From Zoogloea oleivorans (GTDB taxonomy: Bacteria; Pseudomonadota; Gammaproteobacteria; Burkholderiales; Rhodocyclaceae), in contig JAOAUC010000036.1 in assembly GCA_030157785.1 (NCBI GenBank), forward strand, positions 1 to 55,353: a stretch of DNA of 55,353 nt, given 5' to 3'. The number at the start of each line of letters is the position of its first letter. Position 1 is the first letter of the stretch. The notes under the pieces are model-generated. The model saw nothing but the letters and a program-made list of their open reading frames with translations, made no database searches and had not been told where the DNA came from. Below are positions 33,205 through 41,122 of this stretch, piece after piece. Position numbers and translations under genes: made by a program.

Positions 33205-33921
33205 ATGCATTCCTTACCGTTTTCTGATTCGTCAGCCAGCTTCAGCCGCCGTCATTTTCTGGGTGCTTCCGTGGGCGCGCTTGCCCTTGCATCCCTGGGT
33301 GGCCTGCCCGCCATTGCCCGGGCCGCCAGCCCTATCGTGCTGCCGCCGCTGCCTTATGCGGACAGCGCACTGAGCCCGGTGATTTCCGCCAACACCCTGG
33401 GTTTCCACTATGGCAAGCATCACAAGGCCTATGTGGATAACCTGAACAAGCTCATCGCCGGTTCGGATCTGGCTGACTTGTCCCTCGAGAAGATCATCGC
33501 TGCAGTGGCCGGCAAGGCTGACAAAGCCGCGATCTTCAACAACGCCGCCCAGACCTGGAATCACACTTTCTACTGGAAGAGCCTGCGCCCGAATGGCGGT
33601 GGCGAACCGCCGGCAGCCCTCAAGCAGAAGATCGAAGCCTCTTTTGGCAGCGTCGATGCCCTGAAGAAGGAACTCGCCACGGCGGCCATGGGCCAGTTCG
33701 GCAGTGGCTGGGCCTGGCTGGTGGCCGACGGCGACAAGCTCAGGGTCGTCAAGACTGCCAATGCCGACTTGCCCCTCACGGCCGGCCTGAAGCCTCTGCT
33801 CACCATCGATGTGTGGGAGCACGCCTACTACCTGGACTACCAGAATCGCCGGGCCGACTACGTTAACGCGGTGATCGACAAGCTCATCAACTGGGAATTC
33901 GCCCTGCAGAACCTGGGCTGA
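33205..33921 (+). CDS. Tat-exported Fe-type superoxide dismutase
   Basis: 238 residues, GGAGATATCGT before the ATG at 33205. A ~41-residue N-terminal Tat signal with the twin-arginine SRRHFLGAS and an ARA-A cleavage point is fused to a complete Fe/Mn SOD. Metal ligands are H68 (FHYGKHH), H120 (WNHTFYW), D202 and H206 ([11 protein letters not shown]). The Fe-type second-shell Gln is in NNAAQTW. Cytosolic SodB normally lacks any signal; the fusion means the enzyme is folded with metal in the cytoplasm and exported to dismute periplasmic superoxide. It is followed by a glutathione transferase gene 59 bp away, in line with oxidative defence. Confidence 0.94.
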   Translation: MHSLPFSDSSASFSRRHFLGASVGALALASLGGLPAIARAASPIVLPPLPYADSALSPVISANTLGFHYGKHHKAYVDNLNKLIAGSDLADLSLEKIIAAVAGKADKAAIFNNAAQTWNHTFYWKSLRPNGGGEPPAALKQKIEASFGSVDALKKELATAAMGQFGSGWAWLVADGDKLRVVKTANADLPLTAGLKPLLTIDVWEHAYYLDYQNRRADYVNAVIDKLINWEFALQNLG

Positions 33922-33930
33922 CCGCCCGCA

Positions 33931-33965
33931 GCCGGTCGTCGGCAAGCGCGTCGGCGACCGGTTCT
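33931..33965 (+). terminator. hairpin between SOD and GST genes (possible weak terminator)
   Basis: CCGGTCG (33932-33938) can pair with CGACCGG (33955-33961). The following TTCTTG is not a clean T-run, so this may be an attenuating hairpin instead of a full terminator. Confidence 0.35.
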
Positions 33966-33980
33966 TGAAGGAGATTCAGC

Positions 33981-34607
33981 ATGGATCGTCGCGTTACCTT
34001 TTTCCATTCTCCCAATACCCGCTCCTCCGGAATCCTCGCCTTGCTGCGTGAACTGGGGGCCGATTACGAGTTGAAGGTGCTCAACATGAAGGCCGGCGAG
34101 CAGCGCGAGCCGGCCTACCTGGCCATCAACCCAATGGGCAAGGTGCCGGCCATCGTACACGGCGAAACCCTGGTAACCGAACAGCCGGCCATCGTCATCT
34201 ATCTGGGCGATCTCTACCCGGAAAGCGGCCTGGCACCGCAAATGGGCGACCCTTTGAGGGGTGCCTATCTGCGTTGGCTGGTTTTCTACGGTTCCAGCTA
34301 CGAACCGGCCTTGGTCGATCGGGCCATGAAACACGAGGCCTCGTCCAAGGGTTTGTCGCCCTACGGCGACTTCGACACCATGCTGGCGACCCTGGTGGCC
34401 CAGCTCGAAAAAGGCCCCTGGTTGCTCGGCGAGCGTTTTACCGCGGCCGATGTGCTGTGGGGAAGCGCCCTGGGATGGACGCTGAAGTTTGGTCTGGTGC
34501 CCGATCTGCCGGTGCTCCGAGCCTACGCCGAGCGGGTCAATGCCCGGCCGGCGCTGGGATGGGCGCGGGAGCAGGATGCCGAGCTGGCAGCGGCCCAGGT
34601 CGGCTGA
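33981..34607 (+). CDS. glutathione S-transferase family protein
   Basis: 208 residues, GGAG 8-9 bases before the ATG. The N-terminal thioredoxin-fold domain has the SPNTRSSGILALLREL helix start and the cis-Pro loop NPMGKVPAIVHGETLVTEQPA, where glutathione binds (VPxxxxx...ESxAI-like motif as TEQPAIVIYL). The C-terminal domain is all helical (FTAADVLWGSALGW). The catalytic Ser/Cys near the N-terminus (SPNTRSS) is of the beta/theta type. The substrate is unknown. The gene follows the exported SOD and precedes a META-domain lipoprotein, all in one direction, possibly one stress-related transcript. Confidence 0.9.
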   Translation: MDRRVTFFHSPNTRSSGILALLRELGADYELKVLNMKAGEQREPAYLAINPMGKVPAIVHGETLVTEQPAIVIYLGDLYPESGLAPQMGDPLRGAYLRWLVFYGSSYEPALVDRAMKHEASSKGLSPYGDFDTMLATLVAQLEKGPWLLGERFTAADVLWGSALGWTLKFGLVPDLPVLRAYAERVNARPALGWAREQDAELAAAQVG

Positions 34608-34637
34608 GTTATCCACAGCGTCAACCGAGGTGTTTTC

Positions 34638-35069
34638 ATGTCGATCCCGTCCTTGCTGGCTGCCCTGCCTTTTGTCGTTCTTGTCCAGGCCTGTAGCGGC
34701 GCAGGCGTCAAGCCTGTGGTGCCGCTGGAGGATATTCCCTGGAACCTGGTCAGCCAGGACGGGCTGGTGCTTGAACCCGGCAGTCGTGCCCGTCCGCCGG
34801 AGATCCTGCTCAGCGGCAAGGACAAGCGCTTGGGCGGCAGCGGGGGGTGCAACCGCCTGATGGGGAGTTACGAGCTGGACGGGGACAAACTCAAGTTCGG
34901 CCAGCTTGCTTCAACAAGAATGGCCTGCGTGGCGGGCATGGCTGAGGAGGCTGCATTTACGAACCTGTTGCAGGGGGTCGTGCGCTGGCAGGTCGAAGGC
35001 CGCCAGCTGGAGCTGTTCGACGGGGCGGGGAGGGCGGTATTGCGTTTCGAGGCGCGCAAGGCGCTGTAG
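34638..35069 (+). CDS. META-domain (HslJ-like) lipoprotein
   Basis: 143 residues, ATG at 34638. An N-terminal signal with lipobox-like VQAC (Cys19) is followed by a META domain (about 35-140), with the typical GGSGGCNRLMGSYELDGDKL and LASTRMACVAGMAEEAAF blocks. The E. coli relative HslJ is an outer-membrane, heat-inducible protein linked to novobiocin resistance. Role here unknown. It is convergent with the radical SAM gene, with 8 bp between stops. Confidence 0.88.
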   Translation: MSIPSLLAALPFVVLVQACSGAGVKPVVPLEDIPWNLVSQDGLVLEPGSRARPPEILLSGKDKRLGGSGGCNRLMGSYELDGDKLKFGQLASTRMACVAGMAEEAAFTNLLQGVVRWQVEGRQLELFDGAGRAVLRFEARKAL

Positions 35070-35077
35070 ATACGGCT

Positions 35078-36505
35078 TCAGCCCCTCCGCGCTCGCGTGT
35101 CGGCGAGGATTTCGCCGCGGATGGTTTCCAGTAGTTTCGCCTGATCGTCCCGGTAAAAGAGGTTGAAGGCCTCGAAGGGAATCATCCGGCCGTCCGGCTG
35201 CACCATGTGCACGCAGGATTTTTTCAGGGCGCGCATGTCCAGGTTGGCTGCGTCCATGAACTGCACGATCAGTACCCGGAAGACATTCTCGTAGCCGAGC
35301 TGCGGGGCGTCGATTTTCGGCAGGCAGCACAGCAGTTCAGACAGGCAGCGGGCGCCCGACTCCGGTGAGTGGTTGGTGGAGAACAGCTTGAGCAATGCGT
35401 GCTTGATGGCCGGGTCGCGTTCGAAGACGATGGTATTCGACGGTCCGGCGAGCAGGGCATCCGGGCCCATGAAGCGGGTCAGAGGCTGGATCTGGTCGCC
35501 CAGCTTCAGCGCGTAGCCCATCGCCAGGGTGTCCGGGTTGCAGGGCACCGGGACGATGTCGTCGAGGCTGAAGATGCCGGATTGTTCGGCGATGCGACGG
35601 CGGATTTCGGTGAGGGTCAGGCGGTGTTCGCTGGCGGCGAAATTCTCGTTGCGGCCGGCGTCCTGGATGGGTTGCAGAGTGACGCCGCGCACGCAGGGGC
35701 GGGTCAGTGCGTACTGGATGAGGTCGCCGATCTCGTCGTCGTTGACGCCCTTCTTCAGGGTCATCACCAGCGTGGTCGAGATGTTGTGGCGGTCGAGGGC
35801 GTCAAGGGCCTGTTCGCGGATGCGCCGCAGATCTGCGCCGCGGAGTTCCTTCAGTACCTCGCCGCGTAGGGAGTCGAACTGCAGGTAGATCTCGATGCCC
35901 GGTTTGTATTCGGCCAGCCGGGCGACGAAGTCGGGTTCCTGGGCCAGGCGGATGCCGTTGGTGTTCACCATCAGGTGGCGGATCGGCCGGGCCTTGGCGG
36001 CGTCGAGGATGGCGAAGAAGTCCGGGTGAAGGGTCGGTTCGCCGCCGGAGAGTTGCACCACGTCGGGCTCGCCTTCGTTCTTCACCACTGCGTCGAGCAT
36101 TTTCTCGATGACGGCCAGCGGCCGGTGGCTCAGCCGTTCCGGGCCGGAGCCGGCGTAGCACACCGGGCAGCGCAGGTTGCAGTGGTCGGTGACTTCCAGC
36201 ACCGTCAGGCAGGAGTGCTGCATGTGGTCGGGGCACAGGCCACAGTCGTAGGGGCAGCCGAATTCCATCCGGGTCGAGAAGTCTTCCGGCATTTCCGGCG
36301 CCTTCACGTACACCTCGCGGCCGAGGCGATAGTAGGCCGCGTCGTCGGCAATCAGGATCCGTTCGGTGCCGTGGGCCGGGCACCATTTTTCCAGGTAGAC
36401 CTTCTCGTCCTTGATCAGGATCTTGGCTTCGACCCGGCGCAGGCAGGTGGTGCACACCGAGCTGGTGGTGTCATGAAACAGGTAGGGACGATTCTTTCGG
36501 GACAT
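35078..36505 (-). CDS. radical SAM enzyme resembling the Tes/MJ0619 tetraether-lipid synthase family
   Basis: 475 residues. The SAM-cluster motif is C109-NLR-C113-PV-C116 with the GGEP loop (LSGGEPTLHPDFF). Upstream cysteines C18/C21/C42 (CTTC, WCPAHG) and the block CPYDCGLCPDHMQHSCL (C84, C88, C91, C99) could hold auxiliary iron centres. The CPYDCGLCP-H--xT plus CNLRCPVCxA arrangement is, from memory, the layout of archaeal MJ0619/Tes (which forms C-C bonds between alkyl chains) and its bacterial homologues. Its first 35 bases overlap the Lgt-like gene, so the pair is translationally coupled. I infer a lipid or lipid-linked substrate; no reaction is proven. Last gene of the long minus-strand operon. 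Confidence 0.75.
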   Translation of the reverse strand: MSRKNRPYLFHDTTSSVCTTCLRRVEAKILIKDEKVYLEKWCPAHGTERILIADDAAYYRLGREVYVKAPEMPEDFSTRMEFGCPYDCGLCPDHMQHSCLTVLEVTDHCNLRCPVCYAGSGPERLSHRPLAVIEKMLDAVVKNEGEPDVVQLSGGEPTLHPDFFAILDAAKARPIRHLMVNTNGIRLAQEPDFVARLAEYKPGIEIYLQFDSLRGEVLKELRGADLRRIREQALDALDRHNISTTLVMTLKKGVNDDEIGDLIQYALTRPCVRGVTLQPIQDAGRNENFAASEHRLTLTEIRRRIAEQSGIFSLDDIVPVPCNPDTLAMGYALKLGDQIQPLTRFMGPDALLAGPSNTIVFERDPAIKHALLKLFSTNHSPESGARCLSELLCCLPKIDAPQLGYENVFRVLIVQFMDAANLDMRALKKSCVHMVQPDGRMIPFEAFNLFYRDDQAKLLETIRGEILADTRARRG

Positions 36506-37235
36506 GAAGGCGGCGCCACTGGCGCACCGTGGGGGGAAGGTAGAAGGCGAGGGCCGCCAGGCACACCCACTGGATGCCGGACAGGCCGCCGGGCCAGGTA
36601 AAGGGCACCGGCTTGAGTCCGTCGATGGCCAGCCGCCACAGCAGGTACGCCGACAGCATCAGTTTGAAGCGCAGTCCGGGTTCGGGGGCGAGCGCGGGTG
36701 TGGCCCGCTGCAGTGTCCAGGCCAGCAAGCCGGCAAAGACGATTTCGTAGAGCTGGGTTGGGTGGCGGGAGATGCCGTCACCGAAGTCGATACCCCAGGG
36801 CAGGCCGGTTTCGACGCCGAAAGTGCCGTCGTTGAGGCCGGCGAGGAAGCAGCCGACTCGCCCGATGACGAGTCCGGACAGGATCGGCAGCACGTAGTGG
36901 TCGCCGGTCGAGGCTGTTACGCCGGCCAGCTTCTTGGCGATCTCGGTGCCGATCAGCCCGCCCAGCACGCCACCGACCATCGATTGACCGGCCATCAGAA
37001 GACGCCAGCCATCTGCCTGGGCCAGCAGATGGGGCATTTCGGCCCAGAACACCGCCTTGTTGCCGATGGCAGCACCGAGCAGGCAGCCGCATAAAACCGC
37101 GAACTGGCGACCATGAAATGCGTCCGGGGTGTTCTGGTTGCGGCGCAGGAAGAAAAAAAGCTGGGCGCCACCGAACAGACCGAGGGCCTCGAAGGCCGCG
37201 TGGACGACGTGGGCGGTGGCCGGGTCGGTGATCAT
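36471..37235 (-). CDS. divergent prolipoprotein diacylglyceryl transferase (Lgt) paralogue lacking key residues
   Basis: 254 residues with about seven membrane helices and the Lgt fold: GLVIGRVGCFLAGLNDGTFG, GLPWGIDFG and RHPTQLYE are recognisable Lgt signature parts (E. coli: GRLGNFINGE, RHPSQLYE). Yet the catalytic-type His of E. coli Lgt (SFHGG, H103) is Val87 here (QSMVGG), and the Asn of GNF is Cys129 (GCF); Arg126 is kept. It is therefore unlikely to be the housekeeping Lgt. The start at 37235 overlaps the preceding stop by 4 bp, and the end overlaps the radical SAM gene by 35 bp. I infer a membrane enzyme that handles a phospholipid or lipid-linked substrate for the Tes-like partner. 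Confidence 0.75.
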   Translation of the reverse strand: MITDPATAHVVHAAFEALGLFGGAQLFFFLRRNQNTPDAFHGRQFAVLCGCLLGAAIGNKAVFWAEMPHLLAQADGWRLLMAGQSMVGGVLGGLIGTEIAKKLAGVTASTGDHYVLPILSGLVIGRVGCFLAGLNDGTFGVETGLPWGIDFGDGISRHPTQLYEIVFAGLLAWTLQRATPALAPEPGLRFKLMLSAYLLWRLAIDGLKPVPFTWPGGLSGIQWVCLAALAFYLPPTVRQWRRLHVPKESSLPVS

Positions 37236-37447
37236 TCGGCGGGCGGCTCGTTGTCCTCTTCAGGCTTTGAGCCGAAGGATTTGAGGATCAGCCAGGCCGG
37301 CCAGCCGAACACCAGCATGACGACGAAGCAGATGACTGTTATGCCGGCATCGTTGGGGCTCATCGTCATGCACAGGCCACCGGCGAAGACCAGCAACAGC
37401 AGTATCGACAACACCATCAGCTTGATCACATTCACAATGATCCTCAT
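37232..37447 (-). CDS. small membrane protein of unknown function
   Basis: 71 residues from the ATG at 37447. Two hydrophobic helices (residues 3-29, VIKLMVLSILLLLVFAGG, and 35-57, GITVICFVVMLVFGWPAW) with a short charged C-terminus (KPEEDNEPPAE). No family recognised. Its TGA overlaps the ATG of the Lgt-like gene (ATGA at 37232-37235), so it may be a partner or chaperone-like subunit of that enzyme. It lies 17 bp downstream of the MFS-PlsC gene. Confidence 0.7.
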   Translation of the reverse strand: MRIIVNVIKLMVLSILLLLVFAGGLCMTMSPNDAGITVICFVVMLVFGWPAWLILKSFGSKPEEDNEPPAE

Positions 37448-37464
37448 GGCTTGTTCCAGTCCAT

Positions 37465-39345
37465 TTATTTCCAGTCGCCGCGCAGTTCTGCGATCTGTAC
37501 CTGAAGGCCCGGGATGCTCACTGTTTCCGGCGCCAGCGCTTCGCCGGCGATCAGTTCGATCTTGCTGAACAGCCCGCGTCGCAAGGGCCGGCTCAGCGCC
37601 GGGCCGTCCTTGCGGGAGAACATGCTGCCCCACAGCCCGCGCAGGGCAAGGGGGATGACCGGAACCGGGTTGGCGTCGAGAATGCGGGCAATGCCCGGGC
37701 GGAATGGGCATAGCTCACCGTCGGCGGTGATTTTTCCCTCCGGGAAGAGGCCGATCAGCTCGCCGGCGGCCAGCGCAGCCGACACTTCGGCAAAGGCGGC
37801 ATCCATCATCGCCGGGTCTTCTTTTGCCGGCGCGATAGGAATCGCCCGGCTGTGGCGGAACACGAAGGACAGCACTGGCCAGCGGAAGATGCGGTGATCC
37901 ATCACGAAGCGGATCGGACGCCGGCAGGCGGCCGAGATCACCAGTGCATCGACAAAACTCACGTGGTTGCAGACGATGACCGCCGGGCCGCTTTCCGGAA
38001 TGTGTTCGAGGCCTTCGGTACGCAGGCGGTACACGCTGTGGATAAGAAGCCAGACGATGAAGCGCAGCAGGAATTCCGGCACCAGCCGGAAGATGTAAAG
38101 CGCCACCGCGGCGTTCATCAGCGCCGCCACACCGAACAGCATCGGAATGCTCAGGCCGGCGCCGAGCAAGGCGCCGGCAGCCAGTGCCCCGGTGACCATG
38201 AACAGCGCATTGAGGATGTTGTTGGCAGCGATCACCCGGGCCCGGTGGCCGGCGGCGGAGCGGCTTTGCATCATCGCGTAGAGCGGCACGATGAAAAATC
38301 CGCCGAACACCCCGAGCATCAGCAGGGCCAGCAGCACCCGGAACATGCCCGGCTGGCCCAGCACGGCGCCGATGGCCAGCGGTGCGCCGGCCGGCAGTAC
38401 GGCTGGCGAGGCGAAGGCCAGATCGAGCCCGAAAAGAGTCAGGCCGATGGAGCCGAAGGGCACCAAGCCGATTTCCACGTGGCCGCCGGAGAGCTTTTCG
38501 CACAGCAGTGAGCCGAGCCCGATGCCCACCGTGAAGGTGGCCAGCAGCAGCGTCACCGTGCCTTCGCCGCCGCCCAGAACGCCCTTGGCGTAGGCCGGAA
38601 ACTGAGCGAGGAACAGCGCACCGTACAGCCAGAACCATGAGATGCCCATGATGGCCAGGAAGACCGGCCGGTTCTCGCGGGCAAAGCCGATGTTGCGCCA
38701 GGTTTCGGTGAAGGGGTTCGGATTGACCTTCAGGCCGGGTTCCGGTGCGGGCGCCGGCGGTACGCCGCGGCTGGTGAAATAACCGGTGATGGCGACCAGG
38801 ATGCCGCCGCCGGCAATCCACAGGTCGCCATGCTCGGCAGCGGCGAGCAGGCCGCCGACCAGGGTGCCGATGAGGATGGCGACGAAAGTGCCGGCTTCCA
38901 CCAGCGCGTTGCCGCCAACAAGTTCTTCCTCGTGAAGGTGCTGGGGCAGCAGGGCGTATTTCACCGGGCCGAAGAGGGTCGAGTGGCAGCCGAGCAGAAA
39001 CAGGGCGCCGAACAGTGTCGCCAGGTTGTGGAGCAGGAAGCCGGCGAGGGCGACGACCATGATGGCAATTTCGAGAATCTTCACGAGCCGTGTCAGATAG
39101 GCCTTGTCGTACTTGTCGGCAAGCTGGCCAGCCGTTGCCGAGAACAGGAAGAAGGGCAGGATGAAGACGCCTGCAGCCAGGTTGGCGAGGAGCTCCGGCT
39201 TGATCGTCGTCCAGCTGGCGGCCTGGAAGGTGAGCAGCACGACCAGCGCATTCTTGAACAGATTGTCGTTGAAGGCGCCGAGAAACTGGGTCAGGAAAAA
39301 GGGCCGGAAACGTTGCTCGCGAAGGAGGCGAAACTGGGAACTCAT
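37465..39345 (-). CDS. LplT-like MFS transporter fused to PlsC-type acyltransferase
   Basis: 626 residues from the ATG at 39345. The first ~410 residues are a 12-helix MFS domain of the LplT lysophospholipid-flippase type (FLTQFLGAFNDNLFKNAL at the start, ADKYDKAYLTRLVK loop). The last ~210 residues are a PlsC/1-acyl-glycerol acyltransferase with the catalytic H-x4-D (NHVSFVDAL) and substrate motif FPEGKITADG. In E. coli LplT flips lysophosphatidylethanolamine inward and Aas re-acylates it. Here the transporter carries its own acyltransferase, while the aas gene lies upstream in the same operon (now split). The start overlaps the amidohydrolase stop by 4 bp. Confidence 0.9.
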   Translation of the reverse strand: MSSQFRLLREQRFRPFFLTQFLGAFNDNLFKNALVVLLTFQAASWTTIKPELLANLAAGVFILPFFLFSATAGQLADKYDKAYLTRLVKILEIAIMVVALAGFLLHNLATLFGALFLLGCHSTLFGPVKYALLPQHLHEEELVGGNALVEAGTFVAILIGTLVGGLLAAAEHGDLWIAGGGILVAITGYFTSRGVPPAPAPEPGLKVNPNPFTETWRNIGFARENRPVFLAIMGISWFWLYGALFLAQFPAYAKGVLGGGEGTVTLLLATFTVGIGLGSLLCEKLSGGHVEIGLVPFGSIGLTLFGLDLAFASPAVLPAGAPLAIGAVLGQPGMFRVLLALLMLGVFGGFFIVPLYAMMQSRSAAGHRARVIAANNILNALFMVTGALAAGALLGAGLSIPMLFGVAALMNAAVALYIFRLVPEFLLRFIVWLLIHSVYRLRTEGLEHIPESGPAVIVCNHVSFVDALVISAACRRPIRFVMDHRIFRWPVLSFVFRHSRAIPIAPAKEDPAMMDAAFAEVSAALAAGELIGLFPEGKITADGELCPFRPGIARILDANPVPVIPLALRGLWGSMFSRKDGPALSRPLRRGLFSKIELIAGEALAPETVSIPGLQVQIAELRGDWK

Positions 39346-40577
39346 GCAGGTTTCCGATCGAAGAAGGAGCGTGTTTCGAAGACGTTGGCAGAAAAACAAT
39401 GCGTGCCCGAGCGCAGCTGGCGCTTGAGGACAAAGTCGAAGAGCAGCGGATTGTGCTCGCGGAGGGTTGCCAGCACCGGCACGGCGGCGGCGTCGAGGAG
39501 CTTTTCGGCGGCCAGCCGGTGGGGCGACACCAGCGGCAGGATGCCGGGCAGCGGGTAGTCGCTGCCGAAAAGCAGGCGGGGCTGCCAGTCGTCCCGCTCG
39601 AGGAGGGCCCGGATTGTGTCCAGCTGACGGTTGCGCAAGGCAATCGCCGAAATGTCGCCGAAGAGTCTGCCTTCGTAACGGGCTTCGCTCATCAGCCGGG
39701 CGAAAAGGCTGAAGCTGGAGACTTTCGTCCCGTGAGAGCCCTGATCTTCGTCGTGGTCTTCGCCAAGGCTGGCACAGTGCGCGACGACCACGCGTACCCC
39801 GTGATCCAGCGCCCGGCGCAGGCGCAGCGGGTTGCCCCAGGCGGGCTGGCCCGCTCCGTGGACGGCTTTTTCTTCGCCGGCATGGCTGATCAGCGGCAGG
39901 TCAAGGCGGGCGAGGGTGGCGTAGAAACGGTCGCAGGCCGGCGAGGCCGGATCGATGCCCATCGCCGGTGGCAGCCACTTGACGGCTCTCGCTCCGTCCC
40001 GCGCGGCGGCTTCGAGGGCGTCAACGCAGTCCGGCCGGTAGGGGTGGATCGAGCAGGCCCATTCGAAATATGCCGAATGGGCGCGGGCTACATCGCGGGC
40101 ATAGGCATTGGGGACGTGGAAGGCGGTGAGTTCGGGTCGGGGTTTGCCGCTGCTGTCGTGGGTGCGCTCAAAGGCGAAGAGCAGCAGCTTGAAGCCCGGG
40201 GCCATGCCGTCCGCCAGGTTGTGCAGGCGTTCCACGTAGCTCTGGTCCACCTGGCCCGGCGCCTTGTGGGCGCAGCCAGCGTTGAGGTAGAAAAGGCGCT
40301 GAAAATATTCGGTGGGATGGAGCGGGCTGAGCATCCGCGGGCTCATCTCGATGCCTGTTCCCCCGTCGCCGGTGCCGGCCAGATGGGCGTGGCCGTCCCA
40401 CACCTTGGCCGGATCAAGGCCCTCCCAGGCCGTGCGAACGATCTCGTGGTCGGCGATTGCCGGTGGCAGGCTGGCCCGACAGGGGTTCCACAGGCTGTGA
40501 CGGGCCAGCGCGGTGCCGCCGGTGCCGAGCAGCACAGTAGTGCCCAGCGAACCAAGCAGAAAATGGCGTCGATTCAT
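39342..40577 (-). CDS. Tat-exported amidohydrolase-family protein
   Basis: 411 residues, ATG at 40577 overlapping the rhombosortase stop by 4 bp. A Tat-like signal (MNRRHFLLGSLGTTVLLG, twin Arg, then ARH) is followed by a TIM-barrel metal-dependent hydrolase: first His pair DGHAHLAGTG, Lys region VKWLPPAMG, LISHAGEE, HCASLGEDHDED and the late Asp in LFGSDYPLPG. This is the pattern of the amidohydrolase-2 family (decarboxylases and hydrolases), but no substrate can be named. It would act in the periplasm. The context (rhombosortase, MFS-PlsC, Lgt-like) suggests a lipid or envelope substrate, by inference only. Confidence 0.85.
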   Translation of the reverse strand: MNRRHFLLGSLGTTVLLGTGGTALARHSLWNPCRASLPPAIADHEIVRTAWEGLDPAKVWDGHAHLAGTGDGGTGIEMSPRMLSPLHPTEYFQRLFYLNAGCAHKAPGQVDQSYVERLHNLADGMAPGFKLLLFAFERTHDSSGKPRPELTAFHVPNAYARDVARAHSAYFEWACSIHPYRPDCVDALEAAARDGARAVKWLPPAMGIDPASPACDRFYATLARLDLPLISHAGEEKAVHGAGQPAWGNPLRLRRALDHGVRVVVAHCASLGEDHDEDQGSHGTKVSSFSLFARLMSEARYEGRLFGDISAIALRNRQLDTIRALLERDDWQPRLLFGSDYPLPGILPLVSPHRLAAEKLLDAAAVPVLATLREHNPLLFDFVLKRQLRSGTHCFSANVFETRSFFDRKPA

Positions 40578-41122
40578 GAGCAGCAACGGTAGCGGGAATC
40601 GTGGAGCCGTAAGCCGGCGGCGGTGATCAGTCCCGCCAGCAGACCACCCAGATGGGCTTGCCAGCTGGTGACGATGCCTTCGGGCAGCAGGGGTGACGGG
40701 GTGCCGCTGAAAATATCGAAGCCGAGTTTGCCAATCCAGGCAATAGCAAGGATTCGCCCGACCGTACCGCCCTCTATCGCGGCGCCGACCACCAGCATCG
40801 CCACCAGACCGGACAGGCCCCGGTAGTGTTCGAGCTCCGGCGTGGTGGCCATCAGAAACAGCGACAGCAGCGGGGCCGCGACAGGTAACAGAACCAGCCA
40901 GCGGCGGATCGGCTTGCCGGCCACCAGGACCAGCCCGGCCACCGCCGCCAGGTTGCCGATCAGGTGGAGTGCCGACCAGTGGCAGAACTGGCCGGTCCAC
41001 AGGCGCCACCACTGGCCGCTGGCGATGGCGTTGCGCGCGTATTCCACACTGCTTGCCGGCAGCAGATTGCTCACCAGGAGCAGGCCGATGGGCACGAGGA
41101 GCAGGCGCTGGTCAGCCGCCAC
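40574..41122 (-). CDS. rrtA: rhombosortase (GlyGly-CTERM-processing rhomboid protease)
   Basis: 182 residues with about six membrane helices. A rhomboid serine protease of the short rhombosortase subfamily: SGQWWRLWTGQFCHWSALHLIGN at the front (shown as two halves: SGQWWRLWTGQF and HLIGN), catalytic Ser104 in YRGLSGL and His157 in WQAHLGG. Rhombosortases cut proteins bearing a C-terminal GlyGly-CTERM tag (Gly-rich motif, hydrophobic helix, basic tail) so that they are released or passed to secretion. The gene before it (41112-41942) encodes exactly such a tagged protein and overlaps by 11 bp, so the pair is a dedicated protease and substrate. Confidence 0.9.
   Translation of the reverse strand: MAADQRLLLVPIGLLLVSNLLPASSVEYARNAIASGQWWRLWTGQFCHWSALHLIGNLAAVAGLVLVAGKPIRRWLVLLPVAAPLLSLFLMATTPELEHYRGLSGLVAMLVVGAAIEGGTVGRILAIAWIGKLGFDIFSGTPSPLLPEGIVTSWQAHLGGLLAGLITAAGLRLHDSRYRCCS

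Noticed and set aside
36471..37235. Housekeeping lgt
   Set aside because: The catalytic-type His and the GNF Asn are replaced (Val87, Cys129); a normal lgt is expected elsewhere in the genome.
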